A stretch of 46,452 nt of DNA from Cyanobacteria bacterium REEB67 (GTDB lineage: Bacteria > Cyanobacteriota > Vampirovibrionia > Obscuribacterales > Obscuribacteraceae), in assembly GCA_018971775.1 (NCBI GenBank), contig JAGXAB010000052.1, positions 1 to 46,452 on the forward strand, given 5' to 3'. Within the stretch, counting starts at the first letter, position 1. Every line of letters begins with the position of its first letter. Shown one piece after another: positions 32,895 to 41,773 of this stretch. Below the pieces are notes generated by a model. It saw nothing but the letters and a program-made list of their open reading frames with translations. It did not search any database and was not told the origin of the DNA. The position numbers and the translations under genes are program-made.

Positions 32895-35012
32895 TTGTTC
32901 GGCAACATCGCTGGGGTCGGCAGCCCGGATTGGCTACAATTGGATCATTACCCGAGGCAAGAGGCGTCCGCGACTTTGAGAACCACCCGATTGATGACGA
33001 AGCTGCGTTTGCTCTGGTCAAAAGTACCGGCACAGAAGCAACTGCTTATCCTGGGACTGGTGTGCATCGCCGCCACTGTCACCGTGACGGCCTGGGTCTG
33101 GCTCAATCGCGCTCAGGCATCTATAAATGATTCGGTGAAACAGTTTGGTCTGGGTTTTGCCCAGGCCCTTGCCCGAGGCGGGGCCGAGACCCTGTCCAAC
33201 AACGGCAACCTCGAGAGTCTTCGTTATTACATCGCCGCCCAGCGCGGTCGCATCAAAGGCATCGCCTACATTATCTATGAGGATATGTCGGGCAATATCC
33301 TCCTCGATCCAAATCCGGAAAAAGGCCTGCGTCACGTCTATCCGATCTACAACCTATATAAGAAAAACCCGGAAGACTATACGGTCCCAAATACTTATTC
33401 CAGCCCGGCCGGTTATGACCCGATTACCCACATCGTCGTACCGATGCGCAAAAACAATAAAGACCTCGGTCTCTGCTGGGTCGGCCTGAATAACGACGTA
33501 TTCACGATTCTGGGCACGCAGCAGGAAACGACCAATTTCCTGATCACCATCTTCTGTCTCGTTGGCGTGCTCGGCGCTCTCGGCGTCTGGGCCAACTACA
33601 CTCTGATCAACGCGCCTCTGCGCACCCTCTCGCAGGGGGCAAGCCAGATCGCCACCGGACACTTCGGACACCAGATCAAAGTGCAGCGGGCCGGGCGAGA
33701 AATAGACCAGCTAGTCAACGCCTTCAATTATATGAGCAGCCGCCTGCAGCTCTACGACAAACACAATGTCGATAGTCTGATGGCCGAGCGCAACAAATTT
33801 ATCTCCGAGCGCAACAAGCTCGAGCTGGTACTGATGTCGATCGCCGATGGCGTCGTCGTCTGCGACCGCGACAATAAAGTGCAGATCGTCAACCGCGCCG
33901 CTACCGAAATCTTCGACAAGGACGCTAAAGACCTGCTCGGCAAGCCGCTCGTCGTCTGCACCGAAGGTCCGGACCAGCCGCAAATCTGTCTCGTTGTCCA
34001 GGCTTTTACCGACACGGCCCTGCCCAATGGCGCTCTCGAACCGGTCGTCCAGCAGATCCAATTAGGCGAGCAAACAGTCCGTCTGCACATCGCCCCAATA
34101 GTCTTGAACAAAGAGCTGCTCGGCTCGGTAATGATCATGCAGGACAATACCAAGCAAGCCGAACTCGAAAAGATGAAGAACGAATTTATGTCCAACGTGT
34201 CGCATGAGCTGCGCACGCCGATCACGTCGATCAAGAGCTATGTGGACACGCTCTGCCATCACGGCGAAAAACTCGATCCCGATATCCACCGCGAATTTTT
34301 GCAAATCATCGACACCGAAGCTGACCGTCTCATGCACCTGGTCAACGACGTACTCGAGCTCAGCCGTATCGAAGAAGCCGAGCGCGACTTCGAGCGCATC
34401 CCCCTGGACATACAGCGCGCCTGCGAAACGGCGATGCGCTCCCTCAATCTCATGGCCCGCGACCGCGGCATCGAGCTCGAGCTGGTGGCCGACGAAACCC
34501 TGCCGATGGCCAACATCAATCAGGAATCGATCGAGCGCGCCATCATCAACCTGCTCACCAACGGCATCAAGTACACGCCCGAGGGCGGCAAGATTTCGAT
34601 CATCGTCGACAGCACCGCCGAGCATCTCGGGGTCCATATCAAGGACACGGGCATCGGCATTCCCGAAGATGCCCTGCTTCATATTTTCGACCGCTTCTAC
34701 CGGGTCGAGAAAAAAGTTCACACAATCAAGGGCACCGGTCTCGGCCTGACCATCGTCAAAAAGATTATCGAAAAGCACGAAGGCTACATGGATGTAACCT
34801 CCGCACCGGGCGAAGGCTCGACCTTCAGCTTCTTCCTGCCGGCGATCTGGCCCCAGTCGGAAGTAGCCTTCGCTGAAAGCGAAACCGAAGGCGGCTACGG
34901 CAATGGCAATGACCAGGGCGAAGTGAGCGCCGATTTTTATGCCGGCTCCGGCGATATTAAGGGACAGCCGACAACAACGACCGGCAGCGAACCGCTGGAA
35001 GCTGTTAGTTAA
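32895..35012 (+). CDS. membrane sensor histidine kinase, HAMP-PAS-HisKA-HATPase (WalK/NblS-like)
   Basis: 705 residues from TTG 32895, or 672 from ATG 32994 (residue 34); the latter places the first membrane helix closer to the start. TM1 is ~48-70, a ~140-residue outer domain follows, TM2 ~213-235. HAMP lies at ~240-290, PAS at ~312-410 (SIADGVVVCDRDNKVQIVN), HisKA with phospho-acceptor His437 in SNVSHELRTP, and the ATPase with N box INLLTNGIKYTPEGG, DTGIGIPE, FDRFYRV and GTGLGLTIVKKI. All catalytic boxes are intact. The order matches WalK of Firmicutes and NblS of Cyanobacteria, which control envelope and stress responses. The tail after ~650 is Gly/Ser-rich. No response regulator is adjacent. 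Confidence 0.93.
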   Translation: MFGNIAGVGSPDWLQLDHYPRQEASATLRTTRLMTKLRLLWSKVPAQKQLLILGLVCIAATVTVTAWVWLNRAQASINDSVKQFGLGFAQALARGGAETLSNNGNLESLRYYIAAQRGRIKGIAYIIYEDMSGNILLDPNPEKGLRHVYPIYNLYKKNPEDYTVPNTYSSPAGYDPITHIVVPMRKNNKDLGLCWVGLNNDVFTILGTQQETTNFLITIFCLVGVLGALGVWANYTLINAPLRTLSQGASQIATGHFGHQIKVQRAGREIDQLVNAFNYMSSRLQLYDKHNVDSLMAERNKFISERNKLELVLMSIADGVVVCDRDNKVQIVNRAATEIFDKDAKDLLGKPLVVCTEGPDQPQICLVVQAFTDTALPNGALEPVVQQIQLGEQTVRLHIAPIVLNKELLGSVMIMQDNTKQAELEKMKNEFMSNVSHELRTPITSIKSYVDTLCHHGEKLDPDIHREFLQIIDTEADRLMHLVNDVLELSRIEEAERDFERIPLDIQRACETAMRSLNLMARDRGIELELVADETLPMANINQESIERAIINLLTNGIKYTPEGGKISIIVDSTAEHLGVHIKDTGIGIPEDALLHIFDRFYRVEKKVHTIKGTGLGLTIVKKIIEKHEGYMDVTSAPGEGSTFSFFLPAIWPQSEVAFAESETEGGYGNGNDQGEVSADFYAGSGDIKGQPTTTTGSEPLEAVS

Positions 35013-35245
35013 AAGCTTCCACTACTACGATCGCATATACCCCATAAATACATCAGATTTACATCCCGCTTATTGCGGTAAATCCCCTGAACATTAGCAA
35101 CTTATCCATTTATACTTTCGGTTTTCAAGCTCCGCCGTGTTATCATCGTCTCCGTTGACAAGGTCTCCCTGGACTGGCGTCCATGAGGCAACAAATTGCC
35201 CTCTGATCACAAAAAAGAGGCGCAATAAAAGGAGGAAGCTGAGGT

Positions 35246-35734
35246 TTGGTCAGAGCCATCTATCCAGGCTCGTTTGATCCAATGACCTTGGGCCACTTCG
35301 ATATCATCCGTCGGGCTAGCGTCCTTTTTGACGAGGTGATCATGGCGGTGGTAGGCAATCCCGGCAAATCCCCACTTTTGCCGGTTAGCGAAAGAATGAG
35401 CTTGATCGAGCAAGTCGTCACCGACTTGAAAGGAGTGAAGGTAGGGCAGTTTCAAGGACTTACTGTTGAATACGCAAGACAAAATCAAATTACGGTTTTG
35501 ATTCGCGGGTTAAGAGCTATTTCAGATTTCGAAGCAGAACTCGGTATGGCTCAGACCAATAAACAACTATTTCCTGAACTAGAAACTATTTTTCTCATGA
35601 CAAAAGCCGAGTATTCTTTTATAAGCTCCTCAACCGTTCGCGAAATCGCCCGACTGGGCGGTGACGTACATCAATTCGTACCAACCCCAGTAAATGACTA
35701 TTTGAATGAGCATTTCAGCAGAGGCATCAAGTAA
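35246..35734 (+). CDS. coaD: pantetheine-phosphate adenylyltransferase
   Basis: Joins 4'-phosphopantetheine to AMP from ATP to give dephospho-CoA, the fourth step of coenzyme A synthesis. At 162 residues the length is normal. The nucleotidyl-transferase motif is AIYPGSFDPMTLGHFDII (the T/HxGH-type site), followed by LIRGLRAISDFEAELGMAQTN and the C-terminal YSFISSSTVREIA ISSxxxR-like motif. The start is TTG with a strong AAAGGAGGA ribosome site at 35229-35237. The next gene starts directly after the stop codon. Confidence 0.97.
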   Translation: MVRAIYPGSFDPMTLGHFDIIRRASVLFDEVIMAVVGNPGKSPLLPVSERMSLIEQVVTDLKGVKVGQFQGLTVEYARQNQITVLIRGLRAISDFEAELGMAQTNKQLFPELETIFLMTKAEYSFISSSTVREIARLGGDVHQFVPTPVNDYLNEHFSRGIK

Positions 35735-36448
35735 ATGACAATGATCACTGCACCGCAAGCACAACAGGCAGCCAACACTTTTAAGCAGACGACGATCTAT
35801 AAGCATCTCGACTTGCTCGAGCATCTTATTGACGATGCCACCGGCGTCTACAAATTCAAGTTTATCAACGCCGACGATTTCCTCGATGTCCTCGACAAGG
35901 CCAGAGCGCGCTTGCCCGAAGAATTGAGAGAAGCCGCCGATGTCCTTCAGCAGCGCGATGAAATCATCGCCGAGTCCCAGCGCCGCGCCGAGCAGATCAT
36001 TACGACTGCCAGACGTCAGGCCGAATCGATGCTGCACGAATCAGAATTGCTCAAAGCCGTCCAGGCCGAAGTCGAGCGCATCCGCAAACAGGTAGTCGGT
36101 GAAGTCGAGCAAATGCGTCGCGAAGCCCTTGCCGAAGCCGAACGCATCAGACTGGAAGCCGATGAAGATGCAGCCAAAATCAGAGAAGGCGCAGACCACT
36201 ACGCCGATCAGGTATTGACCCGCATCGAAGCCGACCTCAATGGCCTCGCCACCCGCGTCACCGAATCTCAGCAAATCGTCCGCAACGGCCAGCGTATCCT
36301 CGGTCAGGTCAAACGCCACGGCAGCCTCGGCGCCGGCACTCTGCCTCTGACCGCCACCGTCACCAGTGCTCAAGCGATTACCGGTACCCAAATCGGCCAG
36401 CTCTCCAGTCCGTTGCTCTCACCCGGCGGCCGTCCCGATTACGAATAA
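35735..36448 (+). CDS. coiled-coil protein, DivIVA/AtpF-like
   Basis: 237 residues; the ATG abuts the coaD stop, so translation is coupled. A short N-terminal segment (KHLDLLEHLIDDATGVYKFK) is followed by a long alanine/glutamate/arginine-rich coiled coil (~60-190: AEQIITTARRQAESMLHESE, EQMRREALAEAERIRLEADE), the type annotated as DivIVA-like or ATP-synthase-b-like. The C-terminus is Thr/Ser/Gly-rich. Cyanobacteria have a similar gene after coaD, as far as I recall. A role in cell-pole or division scaffolding is plausible but not shown by the sequence. Confidence 0.65.
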   Translation: MTMITAPQAQQAANTFKQTTIYKHLDLLEHLIDDATGVYKFKFINADDFLDVLDKARARLPEELREAADVLQQRDEIIAESQRRAEQIITTARRQAESMLHESELLKAVQAEVERIRKQVVGEVEQMRREALAEAERIRLEADEDAAKIREGADHYADQVLTRIEADLNGLATRVTESQQIVRNGQRILGQVKRHGSLGAGTLPLTATVTSAQAITGTQIGQLSSPLLSPGGRPDYE

Positions 36449-36457
36449 ATATTCGAA

Positions 36458-37096
36458 TTGAGCGAAGCTGAAGCCAACTTCAATCTGGAAGCAAATCTGG
36501 CCCTTGCCCATGAAATGCTGGCCGCTTGCCAGTACGTGCGTGCTCAGGAATATTTCGAATCGGTGCTCGCCCAGGCCGGCAACGGTCAAATTAGCCTGAG
36601 CAAATATCTCGATTGTCTTTTCGGCCTCGCTACCGCTTGTTGCGAGAGCGGGGATTTCAATCGAGCCGAAAAAGCATCCAAGCTCGCCCTCTCCACTGTC
36701 CAAAAACAGATGGGGCCAAAACATCACATGACCGGCTCGCATCTGAACAATCTGGCCCTGGTTCGTCTGCGTCAGGGACGCTTCAAAGAAGCGGAACAAC
36801 TTTTGCTGGAAGCAATCGAGATTATCGAAAAGTTTTTCGAGTCGGATCACCCCGAACTCCTCAAGCCCCTGGAAAATCTCGGTCACACTTACCAGGAACA
36901 ACAGCAGACACCAAAGGCGGTGCAGAGCCTGGAGCGGGCGATAAGCATCCGCGAGCTGCATTTTGGCGCAACCGATCCCGGCATAAAGTTTTGGAAGAAT
37001 GTCTGCAAAGAAATGCAGGCGGCGGCGCGCAAGAATCAGCAAAAAACAAAGCCAAAGGAAAAAAGCGAAGGCGTACAGCTCACACTCTTCGGCTAA
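36458..37096 (+). CDS. TPR protein
   Basis: 212 residues from a TTG start nine bases after the previous stop, so third in the coaD operon. Cytoplasmic (no signal). Four or so TPR units of the kinesin-light-chain style: ALAHEMLAACQYVRAQEYFE, FNRAEKASKLALSTVQKQ, HMTGSHLNNLALVRLRQGRF and LLKPLENLGHTYQEQQQT. The C-terminus is lysine-rich. The function is unknown; likely a binding scaffold. Confidence 0.7.
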   Translation: MSEAEANFNLEANLALAHEMLAACQYVRAQEYFESVLAQAGNGQISLSKYLDCLFGLATACCESGDFNRAEKASKLALSTVQKQMGPKHHMTGSHLNNLALVRLRQGRFKEAEQLLLEAIEIIEKFFESDHPELLKPLENLGHTYQEQQQTPKAVQSLERAISIRELHFGATDPGIKFWKNVCKEMQAAARKNQQKTKPKEKSEGVQLTLFG

Positions 37097-37110
37097 GTAA
37101 TTGGCTCAAT

Positions 37111-38379
37111 TTACTGGGGGGATGTTTCCACCGCTTCTGAATACGATTCGGACGGGACGCGGGGCTCTGTTTTGAGCAAGTCGGTGCCTTTGACGCGGCC
37201 GCCGATAGTGCCGGTGGGCGCCGGTGCTTTTACAAGAACAGAATCTTTGTCCTTCGGTTTGGCGACATCAAAGCCCGGCTCGGCGGCAAAGCCGTTATAG
37301 GTGATGCCAGACAATTTGCGGATCAGTTCATTGGCGCGTCTGTCGTTGTGCGGACGCTCCACTTGAAAGGCGACATAGAGCTTGCTGCCGTTGATTGAAG
37401 TAATCACGCCGGTATCGCCGACCATACCACCGATGTCACCGGTCTTATGTGCCAGTTTGACACCAGGCGGCAGAGATGGATTGATCAACGTGCGCGTCTT
37501 GGTGTGCGACATGATCTCGAACATACGAGCGCGGGAGGCAGGCGAGAGTATTTCGCCCCGATCGACGCGGGCGAGCAGATAGACGAGGTCATAGGGACTA
37601 GTCTTGTTGGTACCAGTCAAGTCGGGCAGCCAGTTGCTGACACTGGTGTGCTTGAGGCCCCAGGAGGCAAACTTTTTATTGACCGCTTCCTTGCCGCCGA
37701 CAAGATCGATGATCATATTGGTGGCGGTATTGTCCGAGATGATGATCATCAGCTCGGACACGGTCGAAAGAGGCAATTTGGTACCGACCGGTCGATATTG
37801 CAGGTGGCCGGAGCCACCGCCTACAAGATCTTCCCGAATAGTCAAAATCGTCTTGGCATCGACATCACCATGATCGATGGCGGTAAAGAGTGCCACCAGC
37901 ACCGGTACTTTAATCATGCTGGCGGCGGGAAACTGACGGCTGCCATTGTAATCGATGAAGGCACCACTCTTAGGGTCAATGGCAAACATACCGGGGGTAA
38001 GGCGTTTGATTTTGCAGGCTTCCTCAACCTGCTTTTTGACATCGGCCAATTCGCCGGTCATGGCAAATGGCGGGGAAATCGGTACAGCATGAGTAGCACC
38101 ATGGGCGGTACTTTCACAAGGACCAAGCATCGGTTGCAAAACTTCCTGACCACCGACCAGCACCAGTGCTAGTGCCATGGCGCGCAGCAATCTCTGACCG
38201 GGCGGCAAAGGTTTCTTGCGCTTTTTGCCCTTGCCTTTTACGGCCGGAACTGGCTTTGAGAGCAGCGTGAACAGCTGACCAAAAGAATAATTGGCGCGCG
38301 AGGTCTTAACAAGCTTAGCTGCCTCATCGTCAACAGAAGACTTAGCGACCCTGGTTTCTTCAGGGGACAATACAGGCAT
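37111..38379 (-). CDS. class A beta-lactamase-fold serine hydrolase, membrane-anchored
   Basis: 422 residues. A ~60-residue basic cytoplasmic leader and one membrane helix (~64-80) precede the catalytic domain. The penicillin-recognising motifs are intact: Ser154-x-x-Lys157 (ASMIK), Ser215-Asp216-Asn217 and Lys312-Thr313-Gly314. However, where class A enzymes have the Glu166 motif (ExxLN) this protein reads SNWLPDLTGTN, with no glutamate. It may therefore acylate but not turn over beta-lactams efficiently, and could instead be a transpeptidase/carboxypeptidase-like hydrolase. The C-terminal ~70 residues are a Lys/Pro/Glu-rich tail. Resistance function should not be assumed. Confidence 0.75.
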   Translation of the reverse strand: MPVLSPEETRVAKSSVDDEAAKLVKTSRANYSFGQLFTLLSKPVPAVKGKGKKRKKPLPPGQRLLRAMALALVLVGGQEVLQPMLGPCESTAHGATHAVPISPPFAMTGELADVKKQVEEACKIKRLTPGMFAIDPKSGAFIDYNGSRQFPAASMIKVPVLVALFTAIDHGDVDAKTILTIREDLVGGGSGHLQYRPVGTKLPLSTVSELMIIISDNTATNMIIDLVGGKEAVNKKFASWGLKHTSVSNWLPDLTGTNKTSPYDLVYLLARVDRGEILSPASRARMFEIMSHTKTRTLINPSLPPGVKLAHKTGDIGGMVGDTGVITSINGSKLYVAFQVERPHNDRRANELIRKLSGITYNGFAAEPGFDVAKPKDKDSVLVKAPAPTGTIGGRVKGTDLLKTEPRVPSESYSEAVETSPQ

Positions 38380-38422
38380 CCAATACCCCGACCGAGTTAT
38401 CCTGGAGATATACGAGCATCAT

Positions 38423-38441
38423 ATCTGGTGCGATACCAGAT
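38423..38441. repeat. perfect inverted repeat upstream of the serine hydrolase
   Basis: ATCTGGT, five-base spacer GCGAT, ACCAGAT. It is centred about 50 bases upstream of the start at 38379 and may be an operator. Confidence 0.4.
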
Positions 38442-38576
38442 TAGATACCGCTATTTTACTTGAGCACGGCCGGAAGTCTAGACCGCTCAATGGCCTTCAG
38501 ACAACTTTTAATCAAAATATGCGCAGATTTTCTTGACGACGCCGCCAGTAGTATCAAAACTGACGGCTCGGCCTCT

Positions 38577-39086
38577 TTATTCCTGATCGGCGCAGTATAT
38601 TTCCCAGAGCCTCGGATAGTGCTCTTTCATATAGCGGCTGTCGTGTTCGTCGACCTGGTCACCATCGGGAGTGGCTTTGCCCTCTTCGTGGAAACGATCG
38701 TAGATAGCTCCATCATCGTTGCGGTCCTCATAGACTTCGCAAGCAAGGTAGAGCAGGTCTTCGCACTCGGCAATTTCACCGACCTCGGCCAGACTGTCGG
38801 GCTCGACCACGGCCATCTCGTAGACTTCCTTGCCCTTCATGATCAGACCGGCGCGGAAAGCCTCAAACATCTCATCGGAACAACCGCCCAGCATAATGTA
38901 GGCAGCTCCCCACAGACCCCAGCGATAGGCCTGCATCATCATGTGATCGATCATTTCCTGGAAGGCAATTAACTCTTCGTCGGGCAATTCGGTAAGCAGC
39001 TGCTTGAGAGTCTGCAATTGTTCGTCGATGCTGGTGGCGTCCTCGAGGGAGCCGGCGATGATATACCAAAAAGCCTGTTCGTCCAT
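38577..39086 (-). CDS. DUF4240 family protein
   Basis: 169 residues, acidic and cytoplasmic. It matches the DUF4240 pattern: MDEQAFWYIIAGS at the start, LPDEELIAFQEMIDHMM, AYRWGLWGAAYIMLGGCSD, and FRAGLIMKGKEVYEMAVVEPDSLAEV. No catalytic residues are known for this family. It is a stand-alone gene; the C-terminal ~60 residues (YEDRNDDGAIYDRFHEEG) are very acidic. Confidence 0.75.
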   Translation of the reverse strand: MDEQAFWYIIAGSLEDATSIDEQLQTLKQLLTELPDEELIAFQEMIDHMMMQAYRWGLWGAAYIMLGGCSDEMFEAFRAGLIMKGKEVYEMAVVEPDSLAEVGEIAECEDLLYLACEVYEDRNDDGAIYDRFHEEGKATPDGDQVDEHDSRYMKEHYPRLWEIYCADQE

Positions 39087-39254
39087 AAAGCGGGTCGTCC
39101 TGATTGCTGGGGCAGATGCAACTATAAGCCACGGACATGCTAACAGAGGCTGAGCAAAATGCGAACAGATTCGCCCTTGCCAAGGTGTCGAGGCAGCCGT
39201 TTGTCTGGTCTGTTTTTAGGTACACTAGCCAAACTGACGCTCGAGGCCGCTGCA

Positions 39255-40271
39255 ATGACACCCTGGATAAGAAGCTCGAAAAGTCACGTGGCCGCAGCCC
39301 TGGTTGTGGCCGCCCTTGGACTGGGTGCCTGCGCCACCCCATCAAAATCCGGCCAACTCACCGTCGCCGTCATCCCTATGGGCACGACCGACGAATACTG
39401 GAAGATGGTCCACGCCGGGGCCGTACAGGCCGGCCGCAAACTCGGTGTCGAAATTATCTGGCAGGGACCGATCCGGCGCGATGATCGCACCGCCCAGATC
39501 GATGTCGTCGAAAATCTGCTCGTGCGCGGCGTGAGCGGCATAGTTTTAGCCCCGGTCGACAATATGGCTCTGCGCGGACCGGTAGAAGACGCGCGCAGGC
39601 AGGGTGTGCCTACAGTAATCATCGACTCTGATTTGCAAAGCGACAAATTTGTCAGCTTCGTCGCCACCGACAACGTCAAAGGAGGCGCCATGGCCGCAGA
39701 TCATCTAGCCAGGCTGCTTGATGGCCACGGTAAAGTGGCCATACTGCGCAACGTGGAGGGCAATGCCAGCACGGATCACCGCGAGGCGGGTTTCCTCGAT
39801 GCTTTGAAAAAATATCCCGGCCTGGAAGTCGTCAGCTCCAACCAGCACGCAGGAGCCACGGCCGAATCGGCCTATAAAGCGAGCGAAAATCTCCTGGCCA
39901 AGCTGCGCACCACCGACGGCAAGCCCGGTGTCGACGGCGTCTTCTGTCCAAACGAGTCATCGGCCTTCGGTATGCTGAGAGCCCTGCAAGACGGCGAACT
40001 GGCCGGCAAAATCCATTTCATCGGCTTCGACTCTTCGAAAAAGCTTCTGGAAGCAGTCGCTCACAGCCAGGTCGATGCCCTCGTCGTCCAAAATCCGATG
40101 CAAATTGCCTATCTGGGCGTCGCCACACTGGTCGACCATTTGCATAAAAAACCGATTGCCGCTCGGGTCGATGTGCCGGCCACACTGGTGACAAAAGAAA
40201 ACTTGAACGAACCGGCCATACAAGAGCTTGTCGCACCGGATATGAAAGCCCTCCTGGGGGAAAGTAAATGA
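39255..40271 (+). CDS. sugar ABC transporter substrate-binding lipoprotein (RbsB-like)
   Basis: 338 residues from the ATG at 39255, chosen because it gives an N-terminal signal with lipobox LGAC and has a GAGG site eight bases upstream; the frame is open to 39159. The fold is the periplasmic-binding-protein type 1 of ribose/galactose/xylose transporters: VAVIPMGTTDEYWKMVHAGA, GVSGIVLAPVDN, PTVIIDSDL, then FIGFDSSKKLLEAV. It binds a sugar or similar small molecule outside the membrane and delivers it to the permease. First of three genes; its TGA overlaps the ATPase start by four bases. The substrate is not decidable. Confidence 0.88.
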   Translation: MTPWIRSSKSHVAAALVVAALGLGACATPSKSGQLTVAVIPMGTTDEYWKMVHAGAVQAGRKLGVEIIWQGPIRRDDRTAQIDVVENLLVRGVSGIVLAPVDNMALRGPVEDARRQGVPTVIIDSDLQSDKFVSFVATDNVKGGAMAADHLARLLDGHGKVAILRNVEGNASTDHREAGFLDALKKYPGLEVVSSNQHAGATAESAYKASENLLAKLRTTDGKPGVDGVFCPNESSAFGMLRALQDGELAGKIHFIGFDSSKKLLEAVAHSQVDALVVQNPMQIAYLGVATLVDHLHKKPIAARVDVPATLVTKENLNEPAIQELVAPDMKALLGESK

Positions 40272-41773
40272 GCGAAAGCGCTTCTGCCTTACGAATGAAA
40301 GTAGAAAATATCGGCGTGCGCTTCGGCGGCACGATTGCCCTCGGCGATGTCGACCTCGACGTGCATCCCGGTGAAGTGCTGGCGCTAATCGGCGAGAACG
40401 GCGCCGGTAAAAGTACACTGATGAAGGTGCTATCAGGGGCGGTGCGCCCCCAGACCGGCAAAATGCTCCTCGACGGTCAGCCTTACAGTCCGCAAAATCC
40501 AAAAGAGGCGCGTGCCCGCGGCGTCGCCATGATTTATCAAGAACTGGCTCTGGCTCCCAGCCTGACCGTGCGTGAAAATATCTTCCTAGGCATGGAGCCG
40601 ACCCGCAACCTTTTGCTCGACAAGAAGCAAATGACCGAGCGTGCAACGACTGCACTGCTCGAGCTCGGTCACAAGGTCGATATCGACAGTCGTGTCAGCA
40701 CGCTCTCGATCTCGGACCAGCAACTGGTGGAAATTGCCCGAGCCAGTGCCGCTTCAGCTAGCGTACTGATCCTCGATGAGCCGACCTCGAGCATCACTAA
40801 TAAAGATGTGGAAAAACTCTTTGCTTTGATTCGCAAGTTGAAAGCAAAGGGCCAATCGATTATTTATATTTCGCACTTCCTCGAAGAATTGAAAGAAATC
40901 GCCGAACGTTTCGTCGTGCTGCGCGACGGCAAAAGCGTCGCCACGGGCATGATGAAAGATGTTAGCAAGGATGACATCGTCGCCAAGATGATCGGCCGGT
41001 CGCTCGATTCACTCTACCCGCGCTCGCCACATGCGCCGGCTGAAACGATCGTGACAATCGACTCACTGAGCGGTTTCACCAAGCTGAAAGAAGCCTCGCT
41101 CACTCTGCGTCGCGGTGAGGTGTTGGGTATATTTGGCCTGATCGGCAGCGGTCGCACCGAACTTCTGAGGGCGATCTTCGGCCTCGACGCAGTGCAATCT
41201 GGGGATCTAAAAGTCGCTCTCTATCAAGGTAAATTCAGCCCGGCCAAGCGCTGGGAGCAGGGCATGGGCATGGTCAGCGAAGACCGCAAAGGCGAAGGTC
41301 TGCTCACCGGCCTGAGCATCGCTCAAAATCTGATTCTGCCGGTTGGCATGAAAGAGACCGCCACTTATCTTTCTCCGGCAAAAGTCGAAGCGACGACAAA
41401 GAAATGGATTCAAAATCTCGCTATCAAATGTCAATCTCCCGCCCAGAAAATCGGCGACCTCTCCGGCGGCAATCAGCAAAAAGTGGCTCTGGCAAGACTT
41501 CTTAATAATGGCGTCGACGTCCTGCTGCTGGACGAACCGACGCGCGGCATCGATGTCGGGTCCAAACGTCAAATTTATGAGCTTGTCGACAAACTGGCTC
41601 TGGAAAACAAGGCGGTATTGATCATCAGTAGTTATATCCCCGAGCTGCTTGGCACCTGCGACAGGATAGCAGTGATGAGTCGGGGCCGGCTTTCGAAAGC
41701 GAGGGATGTCGCCGACACAAATGAGCTGGAGATCATGGCCGAAGCAATTGAAGTAGATCTCGGGGATAAATAA
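40268..41773 (+). CDS. sugar ABC transporter, tandem ATPase (RbsA/MglA-like)
   Basis: 501 residues, two nucleotide-binding domains in one chain, as usual for carbohydrate-uptake class 2 transporters. Domain one has Walker A GENGAGKST (42-50), a TLSISDQQLVEIARA signature and Walker B VLILDEPTSS. Domain two has the degenerate Walker A LIGSGRTELL, the signature LSGGNQQKVALARLL, and VLLLDEPTRGIDVG. The degenerate second site is normal in RbsA-type proteins. It powers import through the permease encoded next, whose ATG directly follows its stop. Confidence 0.93.
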   Translation: MSESASALRMKVENIGVRFGGTIALGDVDLDVHPGEVLALIGENGAGKSTLMKVLSGAVRPQTGKMLLDGQPYSPQNPKEARARGVAMIYQELALAPSLTVRENIFLGMEPTRNLLLDKKQMTERATTALLELGHKVDIDSRVSTLSISDQQLVEIARASAASASVLILDEPTSSITNKDVEKLFALIRKLKAKGQSIIYISHFLEELKEIAERFVVLRDGKSVATGMMKDVSKDDIVAKMIGRSLDSLYPRSPHAPAETIVTIDSLSGFTKLKEASLTLRRGEVLGIFGLIGSGRTELLRAIFGLDAVQSGDLKVALYQGKFSPAKRWEQGMGMVSEDRKGEGLLTGLSIAQNLILPVGMKETATYLSPAKVEATTKKWIQNLAIKCQSPAQKIGDLSGGNQQKVALARLLNNGVDVLLLDEPTRGIDVGSKRQIYELVDKLALENKAVLIISSYIPELLGTCDRIAVMSRGRLSKARDVADTNELEIMAEAIEVDLGDK

